Below, one piece after another: positions 47,666 through 57,419 of a DNA stretch of 64,000 nucleotides (positions within the stretch are counted from its first letter, which is position 1; the number at the start of each line of letters is the position of its first letter). A program made the position numbers and the translations under genes. The DNA is from Atopsyche davidsoni (taxonomy: Eukaryota > Arthropoda > Insecta > Trichoptera > Hydrobiosidae): the NCBI GenBank assembly GCA_022113835.1, contig JAILWY010000021.1:10354001-10418000 (forward strand), given 5' to 3'. Under the pieces are notes generated by a model that worked only from the letters and a program-made list of their open reading frames with translations, had not been told where the DNA came from and ran no database searches.

Positions 47666-48569
47666 CAATGCTTTATAGTTTATTTTAGAGAGAGACAGTG
47701 AGAATTTACTAAAATGTTGTTTAACTAGTCAAAATCTCTACGTCAGCCTGATCATATCGATATTGTTTCAGTATTTGAGAGGCGTATTAGCATTGTGTAG
47801 ATTGACCGCTGGCCTTCAGAGCCCGCTCAGCCTCCTTGCCTGGGGTGGACTCGGGACGCACTGACCTACTTGTGCAGGGATTATTCAGCGCGCCCACCCA
47901 CCGTGCCCCCAGCGCACGCAGCCCCGTCGCCCACCTGTCCAGCCCCCGGACATCATCGGATTAACTTATTTGAATAAGTCGCTCATTTAAAACAATTAAT
48001 TTATTTGAATGCACGAATAAACTACTGAATAATCTAATTAGGTTTTTTTTATATATTTTTTAAAATTAACGCATAGATTCTTTCATTGATAATTCACTCA
48101 CTAACCGAAGAAAACATTTTTTTTTATTACAAAACCGTTGAATTGTATTGTTTGATTGCATCTAGATTGAATCTTTTCTCTCACTTATTTATTATAAAAA
48201 CAAACCTTGTATATTTTTAATCTCTCTTGTTTATATTTGTAATAAATGATAACCTCAATTTTTCGATTGGAATCTGCGTTGAGAAATATCTTTTCAATTG
48301 AGTATACAAAACTGTCTGATGCAGGTTTTGTATGATTTTCCTGTAAACAGTGTGAATGGAACGTAACATAACAAATACATTGAACAAGTCTCTTTCTCTG
48401 CAGAGTGCTGTATTTGCATGAAACTATGTAATTTAAATAGAAAATGTAAAAAATGTCTTAACCACCTCCGAATTGAAGTCACAACAGAAAATCTTAAAAA
48501 TTTCAGCAGTCTTAGAGTACAGATATCGTATGTTCAATACCCGAGTGAGCGAGTGTGGCGCCTGAAAAT
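47666..48569. other. AT-rich sequence with GC-elevated patch
   Basis: GC-rich patch at 47795-47965 (CGCGCCCACCCACCGTGCCC) without a clear frame; the remainder is AT-rich. Confidence 0.35.
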
Positions 48570-48775
48570 CTCAAATCTGATGACTTGATCGATTTCCAGA
48601 TTGAATTACTCGAATTATGTCGATTAATATAACTTTTCGATTATCCTCGCCGCTACTCGAAAGCCCGGCGGGCGCTTCGGGCAAACAAATAAACAAGCAA
48701 TCGATACTCCAGCCACGACTTGCTCGCGGATCACTTATCATACGCTGACAGGCAACTATAAATATTTTATGCATT
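48570..48775. other. Island with clustered ATCGATT/TCGATTA motifs
   Basis: TTGATCGATTTCC, TCGATTAATATAAC, TTTTCGATTATCC and CAATCGATACTCC occur within about 130 bp beside a GC core (AAAGCCCGGCGGGCGCTTC). Such clustering is enhancer-like (homeodomain or DREF-type sites) but unproven. Confidence 0.35.
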
Positions 48776-50402
48776 ATTTAAAAACATTACCCGCCGCCGT
48801 TGTTTTATGGGTAGAAATTTAAAAAAAGTGGTGGCCGTTTATGTACGAATAGCCTATGTAAGATGCTTTCTACAAGTATTATGCAGAGTTGCTTAAAAAA
48901 CTAAATCTGCGTAAGCCATGTTTTAGTGACGGGTTGTTTGATTTTTATTTTATGATAGTACCACCTATGCAGATGAATATAGTATATAAAATTATGAAGT
49001 AAAAAGCTGTGGCTCAGCGTCCACAATGACTATAAATAATGGTATTCAACAATTTAGTAAATTATTGTATAAGACGATACCAACGAAGTACTGACAAAAA
49101 AGGTGTATTTTTACCTGCAAGCTTTTGTCCCTTTTTTTGCGAATTGTGTTATCTCATTTATTTAATTGTTACTTAATTTTTGTATATTGAAAGTTGTTTT
49201 TTTTTACAGAATATTAAAAAATTTATAAATTATATTAATCTAATAAAGTCTTGAAGATGTTTAAATATTTGATAAAATGACGACTTTTCAAAACTAAAGT
49301 CTGTCAAATTTTTTTTTTTTTAGATTAATCTTGTCGTGGGTTTATATGTTATCTTTTAATTTCAATTTGAAAAAGGACACATAGGATGCTTAGGGTTTTA
49401 GATCCGTCGGTCATAATGATCCCCAAATTCCCAAACTTCCATCGGGAAAACACATATTTATACAAAATAAAAAATCTTATCTGTAAAAGAAGGAATGTAT
49501 CTAACTTTTGGGTTTAAAATTTTTTCTATTGGTGCAGTAGATTTTTCGCATAAAATTATAAAAAAAACTCGAAAATGGACCCATCAGAGGGACCTATAAA
49601 ATATTCGTTTCTAATGTAGCCCAGAGAGAACAAATAAATACAATTAATGTGTATTACAATCATTCAATCTGTATTGTAAGTCTTTTTTTTTTGCTCTCTT
49701 TGTGCTATTTAAACTTCATATAAACTCAGGCGTTCATTTGGGAAATAAATAAACGGTCGAGTCACGAAGCGCCCTTCTGCCGGCGACTCCATATTAATAC
49801 CAGGCCCTATCGGTCACTTGCGACACCGGCCTACATACAATCTAAGGAAGCCTACATTTATTTTCCCTGGAGAAAAATGTCCTGTATTGAACAGGACGAT
49901 CACTCTTCCAGAAGACTTGACGTTCGGAAGGGCGGTCAGATCTTAACCTGTGCATTATAATATTCATATCTGGTTCTGCGCGAACGTCGCGATTATATTT
50001 ACAAGGAAATATATTTGTTTAGTTATCGAGTGTATCGGTGAATGTATAGACACGGTGGTGTACTGTTTTACGTGTCTTTTTCACGTGAGTCGCATTTTTA
50101 TTGCTACTTCATACTAAAGTTGAGAGTCAACTGGAGCATCCCCAGACAAGACACCCCTAATGCGTCCCCTGGGAGTGAGACTTCGCGTACAGTTTATTCA
50201 CTTTTTTCCACTAGAATAGGTAAAATAGAGGGCACTTTATAGTGCTCTGTAACGTATACCCGTTTATTGTTTTTGTCGTCGAGTTGAATAATATATCAAT
50301 AGACAGGCGCTCGAACTTAACCCGGGAAAAGTGAAAGGGAATATAATACTGCAATTTATGTGTTTTTTTTTAAAAATAGGTATGCAAAATACCATCGGAA
50401 AT
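48776..50402. other. AT-rich sequence with mixed patches, no gene called
   Basis: Mixed patches at 49740-50010 and 50090-50230. A 66-codon + frame at 50042-50242 has no recognised motif. Confidence 0.4.
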
Positions 50403-50675
50403 ATATAGCATACATCTTGTTGAGGGACAAGGCATTTGATTGGTGAAGATCCATTATTATAATGATAAAAGTACCTTTGTATTTTGTCTTCACTTTCAGT
50501 TTATAAAACTTATTTGCATTATTAGTTTCGACCCAATACACTGCGTCATCAGTTTTTTAGTTATGCACCTGATGATGACCCAGTGTTGGTCGAAACTAGT
50601 AATACAAATAATTTTAATAAACTCAAAGTGAATACAAAATACAAAGGTACTTTTATAATTATAATATAGCATACA
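50403..50675 (-). mobile_element. Family A fold-back element, copy 4, with exact 12 bp target duplication
   Basis: ATATAGCATACA at 50403-50414 and 50664-50675 bounds 249 bp. On minus the tail reads MDLHQSNALSLNK. The arms run TTATAATGATAAAAGTACC.. to ..GGTACTTTTATAATTATAAT. Hammerhead-like boxes on +: CTGATGA (50569-50575), GAAAC (50592-50596) around a GACC/GGTC stem. This is the most regular copy of the family. Confidence 0.82.
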
Positions 50676-50959
50676 ATTGGTGTTATCTATATATTTTAAT
50701 TAATTTAGTAACCTTAGATTTTTTGTTATTACTTTGTATTTTATTGAATTTTGCAAGTAAACGTTTTATTTATTATTATATTTTTTATGCTTGCAAACTT
50801 GAAGAAATCAGAATATAGTAATATTTTATAATCATTTTTCTATAAATACTAAACAGTTTCAGGGTAAAAAAAGGAAAAACCCTAGAACGAAGCTTATCTT
50901 ACTGCACATATTACTGCTAATTAGACATTGATATTCATTGCGTATTAATGAGATGATTA

Positions 50960-51118
50960 GGCACAGTAGTTCACACATAGAAGATGATTAAAGAAATTCT
51001 CAGAAAAATATCATCGTGATTTGTGTGGGATTTGAACCCACATCCCCACAGTACTAACGAATCACATCCATTAATCGAGAATTTTTAACAATCATACTCT
51101 ACATATGAACCAATGTAG
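50960..51118 (-). mobile_element. TIR element with internal tRNA-like domain, TA target duplication
   Basis: The ends GGCACAGTAGTTCACACATA and (reversed) CTACATTGGTTCATATGTAG continue into similar inner sequence over about 42 bp, and TA flanks both ends (50958-50959 and 51119-51120). The centre has a T-arm-like hairpin GTGGG-ATTTGAA..-CCCAC (51025-51042) with a B-box on minus, enclosed by a six-pair stem GTGATT (51016-51021)/AATCAC (51060-51065) like an acceptor stem. In this copy the D and anticodon arms are mostly missing; other copies at 63301 and 63635 keep them. Confidence 0.7.
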
Positions 51119-51358
51119 TAATCTACTATAATAATAGCCATTGTGTGTTTGTATGTTTGTTTGTATGTTTGTATGTGTGTATGTTTCATTTTTCCGTTCT
51201 GTATAGAATATCTTAAAAGATACAACGCTGATTTTAATGCACATAAGTTAAGTAAATTTTTCCGCAGCTATGTGCCGAATTTCAAGACGATAGGATAATA
51301 TTTTCATTCATAAACTTTAAAATATGCTTTAGCGAATTTCAATATGTACGAATTATAT

Positions 51359-51679
51359 TGTTACGGTCCAGCAGTAAGTTTGAAAAACGAACACCATAAA
51401 CAAAGGGACTCTGGAAGGATCGAGCGACCATCGATTAGAAGCGCCGATACGCGGTCTTAGAGAAGCGAGGAGTGCGCCTCGCGCGAGCTCCCGAATGTTG
51501 GAGATGCAAGGGGGGAAGCCATTTTGTGATCAGTGTCAAACAGGGCTTCGGCCTGTCTGCATTCATAACAATGTTAATATAAATATATAATGTGGAAATA
51601 AATACTCTGTACGTAGATAAATAAATATAACCTGAGTTGACATAAATAAGCGTTTAAATGTGAACCCCGGCACGTTACA
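51359..51679 (+). repeat. 5' LTR of the Ty3-type element
   Basis: TG..CA termini in an inverted TGTTAC/..GTTACA context. AATAAATA-rich stretch near 51590-51650 may supply the polyadenylation region. The same LTR is solo at 11726-12020 (minus). Confidence 0.93.
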
Positions 51680-51680
51680 A

Positions 51681-51700
51681 TTGGTGTCAGGTGTGTGGGG
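51681..51700 (+). other. Primer-binding-site-like sequence
   Basis: TTGGTGTCAGGTGTGTGGGG begins one base after the LTR, where the reverse-transcription primer site of Ty3-type elements lies. The opening TGG fits the complement of a tRNA CCA end; the tRNA is not assigned. Confidence 0.55.
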
Positions 51701-51744
51701 TGATAAATAAATAATAATTAAAATAAATAAATGTATAAAACAAA

Positions 51745-52902
51745 ATGGCGAAGCACGTAAATGTGAGTGACCTCAAAGTAGTAGATCTGAAGAGAGAACT
51801 TGAAGAACGTGATTTGTTAACCACAGGGTTGAAGTCAGCCCTTGTGCTAAGATTGAAGGAATCCCTGGCGCAAGAGGGCCACAACCCAGAGGAGTTCCTC
51901 TTTGAAGTGCCGTGCAGCACTAATGATGTAATGAGAATCCTGGAAAGGTGGACCAAGCAAATTGATGCCATGACCGTCGGCGTGGCCGCGGTGGAAGCCA
52001 TTTTGAGCACTGGTGAGATCGGCGCAAGGACCGTCGGCGTGGCCGCGGTGGAAGCCGTTTCAGGCACCGGAGAAATCGGTGCGAGGACCGTCGGCGTGGC
52101 CGCGGTGGAAGCTATTTCGGGCACCGGAGAAATTGGTGCAAGGACCGTCGGCGTGGCCGCGGTGGAAGCCATTTCGGGCACCGGAGAAATCAGTGCGAGG
52201 ACCGTCGGCGTGGCCGCGGTGGAAGCCATTTCGAGCACTGGCAGCGGGGCCTCGGTCGGAACGGGATTTGGCTCAGGAAGGAGAGCGCGAGAAGGGACAT
52301 CAGGACCATCGTCGCGGAGCATGGTACTTCGCGTGCGGGTGGCACTGGACAGAGCGCGAAGAGGTGCATCAGGACCGTCATCGCGGAGCATGGTGCTTCG
52401 GCGGCGAGTGGTGTTGAGCGGAACGCGAGGAGGTGCATCAGGACCATCGTCGCGGAGCATGGTACTTCGCGCGCGGGTGGCACTGAACAGGGCGCGAGGA
52501 GGTGCATCAGAACCATCGTCGCGGAGCATGGTACTTCGCGCGCGGGTGGCACTGAACAGAGCGCGAGGGAGGTGCATCAAGACCGTCGCCGCGGAGCATG
52601 GAGCTTCACGGGGAAGTGGCGTTAGAAAGAGCGCGAGGGAGGTGCAACAGGTCCATCATCGTGGAGCATGGCATTTCGCGGGGAGATGGCGATGGGCATT
52701 TCGCGGAGGAGGCCAACAGTTCCATCATCGCGGAGCATGGCATCTCGCGGGGAGATGGCGATGGGCATTTCGCGGAGGGGGCCAACAGTTCCATCATCGC
52801 GGAGCATGGCATTTCGCGAGGAGATGGCGATGGGCATTTCGCGGAGGAGGCCAACAGGTTCATCGTCGCGGAAAATGGTACTTCGCGGGCGAGAGGCCCT
52901 AG
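51745..52902 (+). CDS. Gag-like protein with N-terminal SAP domain and amplified repeats
   Basis: The frame is 385 codons. Residues about 7-45 (VSDLKVVDLKRELEERDLL followed by TTGLKSALVLRLKESL) fit the SAP fold: two helices with the L..ELK..L..R.L...G.KS.L..RL pattern. SAP-headed Gag proteins are known from insect Ty3-type elements, where the domain is thought to bind nucleic acid. Residues 77-171 are five 19-residue repeats (TVGVAAVEAISGTGEIGAR). From about residue 180 the frame enters a 69 bp tandem array and becomes Ser/Arg- then Trp/His/Gly-rich, because two units carry an extra base. No CCHC knuckle is present. The ATG lies 65 bp after the LTR. The C-terminal half is likely not the ancestral protein. 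Confidence 0.7.
   Translation: MAKHVNVSDLKVVDLKRELEERDLLTTGLKSALVLRLKESLAQEGHNPEEFLFEVPCSTNDVMRILERWTKQIDAMTVGVAAVEAILSTGEIGARTVGVAAVEAVSGTGEIGARTVGVAAVEAISGTGEIGARTVGVAAVEAISGTGEISARTVGVAAVEAISSTGSGASVGTGFGSGRRAREGTSGPSSRSMVLRVRVALDRARRGASGPSSRSMVLRRRVVLSGTRGGASGPSSRSMVLRARVALNRARGGASEPSSRSMVLRARVALNRARGRCIKTVAAEHGASRGSGVRKSAREVQQVHHRGAWHFAGRWRWAFRGGGQQFHHRGAWHLAGRWRWAFRGGGQQFHHRGAWHFARRWRWAFRGGGQQVHRRGKWYFAGERP
51973..52257 (+). repeat. 57 bp in-frame tandem repeat, five units
   Basis: ACCGTCGGCGTGGCCGCGGT opens each unit at 51973, 52030, 52087, 52144 and 52201. The period is a multiple of three, so the Gag frame is kept. Units differ by only a few bases. Confidence 0.93.
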
Positions 52903-52990
52903 ACAAAGCGCGGAGGAGGTCAACAGGACCATCATCGCGAAGCGTGGCATTCTGCGAGCGAGTGAAGTGTGGACAGAATATAACATTGTG
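52290..52990 (+). repeat. 69 bp tandem repeat, ten units, with two frame-shifting 70 bp units
   Basis: The anchor TCGCGGAGCATGG (or close variant) lies at 52312, 52381, 52450, 52519, 52589, 52659, 52728, 52797, 52866 and 52935. Spacings are 69 except 70 at the fifth and sixth. Each unit is 23 codons, so the two 70s move the frame; the frame reading AEHG.S in the last units (52598-52993) is open throughout and may be the ancestral one. The first four units end in an ARVALNRARG-type reading and the last units in GDGDGHFAEE. Confidence 0.9.
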
Positions 52991-53141
52991 TAATGTCGTG
53001 TTTCTTTTTATTTTTTGTAAATGACTCAGCATATAAATGGACCCCCGGCGCGTAAAGATAAGTGTGAGTGAAAGTGTTAACTGGCGGATAATTACGCTCG
53101 CCGACGGCCACGGCGAGCAACGAGCGATCCTTTGGGCCGAG

Positions 53142-53758
53142 AGGACAACAGCACTACATCCGCAATCTGACGGAATGGTTGAAAGAATGAACCGGACTAT
53201 GGGTAAAGATTTATCCAAAGTTGTCGCTGATCATCAAGGGGACTGGGACCGACACCTGCACCTGTTCCTATGGCGTATCGTTCTTCCATCCACGAGGCAA
53301 CTAGACAAACACCAGCCAATGTAATTTTCAGGCGAGAACTGCGCCTCCCGTGCGATTTGAAGTTCGGAGGAAAACCTGAAGAAAGCCTGGCGGGAGAAGG
53401 TTACGTCTCAGACTTACGCCGTCAGCTAAACGAAACTCATGACAAAGTACGTGTCAATATCCAAGGTGCTAGTGATAGGATGAAGGACCGATACGACCTG
53501 GGAGCCGAAGGAAGTGGACACCAAGCCAGGGACCTGGTTTGGCTATTCAATCCCCAGAGACGGAGGGGGTTCTCTCCGAAACTTCAACTGGCGTGGGACG
53601 GTTCGTACGAGAAAATGAAGAGGATAAATGATGTAATATATCGCATCCGGAAGAGACCGAATGGAAATACTAGGGTTGTTCATTTTAATCGCCTGAGCCT
53701 GTTGGAAGTAACACCATGTCAACGTGGACCAGACTGCTGCTACGTACACATGAACTAA
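53142..53758 (+). pseudogene. Ty3-type integrase C-terminal part, frameshifted
   Basis: From 53142 the frame reads RTTALHPQSDGMVERMNRTM, the end of the integrase catalytic core with the third acidic residue (E of VER); the two catalytic aspartates are not in the element. Near 53267 the frame changes by one base, and the second block (53270-53758) continues MAYRSSIHEATRQTPANVIF, through a RELRLP.DL segment, a RMK.RYD segment and VWL.NP..R.G.SPKL...W, the GPY/F-type C-terminal module (here WDGSY). Before 53142 the frame 53037-53141 has no integrase similarity, so a deletion junction lies there. Both break and truncation make it non-functional. Confidence 0.88.
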
Positions 53759-53788
53759 CAACGAGTGTTCCGGGACGGAACAATGCCT

Positions 53789-53801
53789 AAGGAGGGGGTA
53801 G
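53789..53801 (+). other. Polypurine tract
   Basis: AAGGAGGGGGTAG directly precedes the TG of the 3' LTR, the expected place for plus-strand priming. Confidence 0.8.
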
Positions 53802-54122
53802 TGTTACGGTCCAGCAGTAAGTTTGAAAAACGAACACCATAAACAAAGGGACTCTGGAAGGATCGAGCGACCATCGATTAGAAGCGCCGATACGCGGTCT
53901 TAGAGAAGCGAGGAGTGCGCCTCGCGCGAGCTCCCGAATGTTGGAGATGCAAGGGGGGAAGCCATTTTGTGATCAGTGTCAAACAGGGCTTCGGCCTGTC
54001 TGCATTCATAACAATGTTAATATAAATATATAATGTGGAAATAAATACTCTGTACGTAGATAAATAAATATAACCTGAGTTGACATAAATAAGCGTTTAA
54101 ATGTGAACCCCGGCACGTTACA
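53802..54122 (+). repeat. 3' LTR of the Ty3-type element
   Basis: 321 bp, same length as and apparently identical to the 5' LTR when read line by line. Confidence 0.93.
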
Positions 54123-54239
54123 ATATGATTCAGTTCTTCACCGTGAGAATTTCAAATTTAGAACTTTTACAAAAAAAACAAATTTTAGACGCATCGTTCA
54201 TCAAATACGTCATTTTATGACGGGCTACATTGCTAGTAA

Positions 54240-55086
54240 TATAATAATCTCGTAATGGGTAATAAATACGCATCTGAAAAAATAGACATACGTATTACGA
54301 TAAAAATAAATGTTTTATTATTTTCAAAATATGTCGGAAATGAAATTAAAAAAGAATTATTTAATAAATTGGATCGGTGTATTAGAGATCTGCTGGCTGA
54401 ATGGGAGTATCTGGTCCAATAAGGTCGGTCACATGTGAAGGCCACCCTTCTGGGAGTCTGCGCTCACGTCCGGCGAACTCTAATCTGATACCGGCGGGGC
54501 TAATTCCGGCAAATTGACAGAAGCCACCGGGCCGCGACGCGCGATTGACAGGCCGAGGCACTTGACGATCGCTGCCAAGGAAAGTTATAACCGCGGCAGG
54601 GAGGCTGGGGAGGAGTGGATATCTCTCCGAGATGCTGGAAAAAACTTCCTCGATTGGTGATGTACGAGTACAGCATACCCTCGTACAACACTCTACTTAC
54701 GCAACGCGGTTCCGATATAACGCAGTGTTTATATGCCAGTATTTAAAATAATGATTATTGATAGTATGCAGTTGATTCACGTGAGAAAAATAGAGGAAAA
54801 AAATGAGATAGCGAATTCTAGACTCTCGAGTACCATAAACCCTCCTACAACGATCTTCTTATGCAATTTACACGATGTTAGAAAAAGCAGTATTTTAGCA
54901 ATTGATTCACTAGTGAAAAGTAGAAAAAAACGTTCACTAAATAATTGATATTATTAGTTGTATAATCTTTCAGTTAAAAATGTAGGGCATTTGTAAAGTG
55001 CTAATTCAATATCGGTATGTCTATTTATGGATTGAACGTCAATCAAATGTGTATTTATTACCTATTACAGGTTTATATTATTTACT
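54240..55086. other. GC-elevated island (54360-54700) then AT-rich sequence
   Basis: The island is CpG-rich with GCTAATTCCGG and CAAATTGACAG cores and has no recognised domain in its short frames. The remainder is AT-rich; a 71-codon + frame at 54733-54948 has no motif. Confidence 0.3.
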
Positions 55087-55096
55087 AATATAATAA

Positions 55097-55290
55097 GGCA
55101 CATTAGTTCACACATAGAGGATGATTTAAAGAAATTCTCAGAAAAATATCATCGTGATTTGTGTGGGATTTGAACCCACATCCCCAGGCTTAAATGGCAC
55201 ATTAGTTAATATGTAGAGTATGATAGTTAAAAATTCTCGAATAACGGATGTGGTTCGTTAGTACAATGGCCAGTACACCGACCATCAACC
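55097..55290. mobile_element. Rearranged tRNA-like TIR element(s)
   Basis: 55097-55195 is the minus-oriented half: terminal GGCACATTAGTTCACACATA, then the GTGATTTGTG..T-arm hairpin up to a complete-looking anticodon side (CCAGGCTTAAATGG). At 55197 a second terminal sequence (GGCACATTAGTTAATATGTA) starts on + and runs through GGATGTGGTTCGTTAGTACA to an A-box/D-arm-like TTAGTACAATGGCCAGTACA. So two half elements are joined, together covering the full tRNA-like core. Confidence 0.6.
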
Positions 55291-56429
55291 TTGTTGGAAT
55301 TTTCAAACAAAGTATTTTTTAAATTTGTATTTATATATAAGGTATAAATAAATTTAAAAAAATCAATCTTTACGTAAAAGCGTCAAGATACGACAAATAC
55401 CCGCCATCGGCTTTTAATATTGTATTTAACGAGCACTGAGTGTGGAAATGTATCGTAAAATTTATTGTTCTCTGTAGCAGTTGAATGTAGCTGCTACTAT
55501 GACGAAGCAGAAGCGAATGAAGCTGTCACGGATTTGTATTCAAAGCGCACGTCACTAGAGCTAACTTTCTTTTTTGTCATTCCTTTTTGAGTTCGTTGAA
55601 AATTCACCGTCTACAGTAACAGTGGGGAACTTCAAGGGAATAAGTTATTGGGCAAAGTTTATAAACTGATAGGATGTATAAACTTGCAGAAATATTCATA
55701 TGCTCTGAAACAAAATATTATATGAAATTTCGCTTAGGCGTATTCATATTTTTTTCATTCATATTCGATATGAGTATATCTGCAGATTTGTATGACGACT
55801 ACTGAACCTGACCTCACCCTATTCTTACCAGGTAATAAATAAATATACCGACATATTAGTGACAGTTAATTAGTAAAGCTCGATTAATTTTCAATCAATA
55901 ATACAAAAATAAAAACTTTTATAGCTTTTATATACGAGTTTTAAGTAAAAAAAGTATTTTTTCGGTAAGCCGTGCTCTAGTTTATAAACTTTGTTTCTGA
56001 TGCCTCAACTCCAAGCCATTGAAAAAAAACCAGATTTATTTTTTATTTATACTTATGCATCACTATTAGATACAGTTACAAATTAAATATAGTTAAATAT
56101 TTTTAATGCTGTTTTTTTCATGTTAGCCTATAGTCAAGTGTTATTTAGCTGTAAAGCTACAAACTCAAATACTGGTATGGCAATAAGCTTTTAAGCAATT
56201 TTGATAGTTTAAGCTTTTAATAACTTCCAATATTTTTGAAAGGTAAATGAAGGAAGAAAAGTTTACTGCAGAAATTTTAATATTAATTTCCTTCACCTGG
56301 CTCCTAGTTTGCGGCCTTCTATGAATGTATATGGTTTTGTCAATGCAAGTTTTTTTTTTTTTGAGCACGGATGCCGACTGTTTGTTGAATGTAGAAATAC
56401 GCAAACGCAAAAGCCGACGATTTTTGAAA
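55291..56429. other. AT-rich desert, no gene seen
   Basis: Non-coding, AT-rich. Confidence 0.45.
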
Positions 56430-56645
56430 TTTAAAACATCGGCAAACTCTCTGGCAGAGGGAATTTGACAAAGGGAGGTTTCCCGGCATGGGCAGTCGGT
56501 CAGGGCTTGTGGGCGGCGAGCTTCTGTGGGCGGATTGTATGTGTGGGAAACTGGCTTTCTAGGCCGTGACCAGCAAACCGACTCCCTCTTGCAACTGCTT
56601 TTGTCTATTGCTATTCAGGCGATTGTAAACCTTTTTTTTTAATTT
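56430..56645. other. GC-elevated island, possible conserved non-coding element
   Basis: Mixed-composition block with GTGGGCGGCGAG and GTGGGCGGATTG (GTGGGCGG-type zinc-finger-like cores) near one another. No frame or repeat partner. Confidence 0.3.
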
Positions 56646-57419
56646 TGTGCAAAATATCACCATAAGAAACCTTAATAATAAAGTAATATTCGAGGCCTGA
56701 ACATACTAAATATATTTTTTACAATTATCCAGAGAAGGAAAACGCTTCGAGAAAAAAAAATTTTATTCAACCTGGATGTGGTTTTCATTTATCTACAAAA
56801 ATAATTCCAGAGACGTTTTTATGCTTGACGTTCTCTTTTTCTATTTATTTTACGCTGATAACTGAGGTTTGATAGATTCCAACGATAGAATAGTACAAAT
56901 AAAAATTAAATAATCCTATATTGTGGTATACAGTTGAAGATTTTTAATATTATGCGCAACGATTGATTTATATAAAAAATATTAATTTTTTTTACGCAGA
57001 AAGAGCAATCAATCAAAAAATAATTCCAGTGCATCAAAAACATTTTTTCGGTGCACTGGTTGAATAATATTAGATTATAAATGGTTGAAGGAGTTAAGGA
57101 AACTAAAAAAAGTACTGAAATGTGTTTATCAAGTTTAGTAGTTTCAAAGTCACATAAAAAATAAAAATATATCCTAAGAATCTTCGGCGAAGACCTCTTT
57201 GAGCCTTCGGGCGATTCTGAAAAACTTTCAGTTTCTCGTGTAGTGTAGAAAACCATTCAAAACCCACCTGAAAAGCATTATTTTGGAAGCTACGAAGATC
57301 GTTAGAATATAAACTTCGTCTCATTGAATTCAAGTAATAAAATAAACAGCGCGCAATGTTTACATACATTTAGTTATGAAGGGATGAGTTACTCTAAATT
57401 TATTGGTTCACGTCTTTAA
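56646..57419. other. AT-rich sequence, no gene seen
   Basis: Minus-strand frames of 116 and 88 codons (56906-57256, 57103-57369) overlap in different phases and are Phe/Leu/Ile/Lys rich; no motif, not called. Confidence 0.4.

Larger units (their letters stand above)
51359..54122 (+). mobile_element. Non-autonomous Ty3-type LTR retrotransposon, 2764 bp
   Basis: Two 321 bp LTRs (51359-51679, 53802-54122), beginning TGTTACGG and ending CGTTACA, appear identical by eye. The element is flanked by a 4 bp duplication ATAT (51355-51358 and 54123-54126), verified by the uninterrupted paralogue at 5810-6479. The interior has a primer-site-like sequence, a Gag-like ORF with a SAP domain, a 69 bp tandem array, the C-terminal part of integrase and a polypurine tract. 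Protease, reverse transcriptase and RNase H are absent, so it must have moved using enzymes from another copy. Identical LTRs point to recent insertion. Confidence 0.93.
51122..54236 (+). mobile_element. Non-autonomous Helitron, copy 2, interrupted by a Ty3-type element
   Basis: Starts TCTACTATAATAATAGCC at 51122 after A, ends CTAG at 54233-54236 before T, with hairpin CGTCAT-TTT-ATGACG at 54208-54222, the same terminal structure as the copy at 5810-6479. The LTR element sits at 51359-54122 inside it. Removing that leaves about 350 bp collinear with copy 1 except for the missing 6082-6430 interior. Confidence 0.88.

Noticed and set aside
51687..52580. 297-codon minus-strand frame across the Gag region
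   Set aside because: Shadow of the 57 and 69 bp repeats; low stop density comes from repeat units whose length is a multiple of three. It shows no domain.
56906..57369. 116- and 88-codon minus frames
   Set aside because: Overlapping phases, AT-rich amino-acid bias, no motif.
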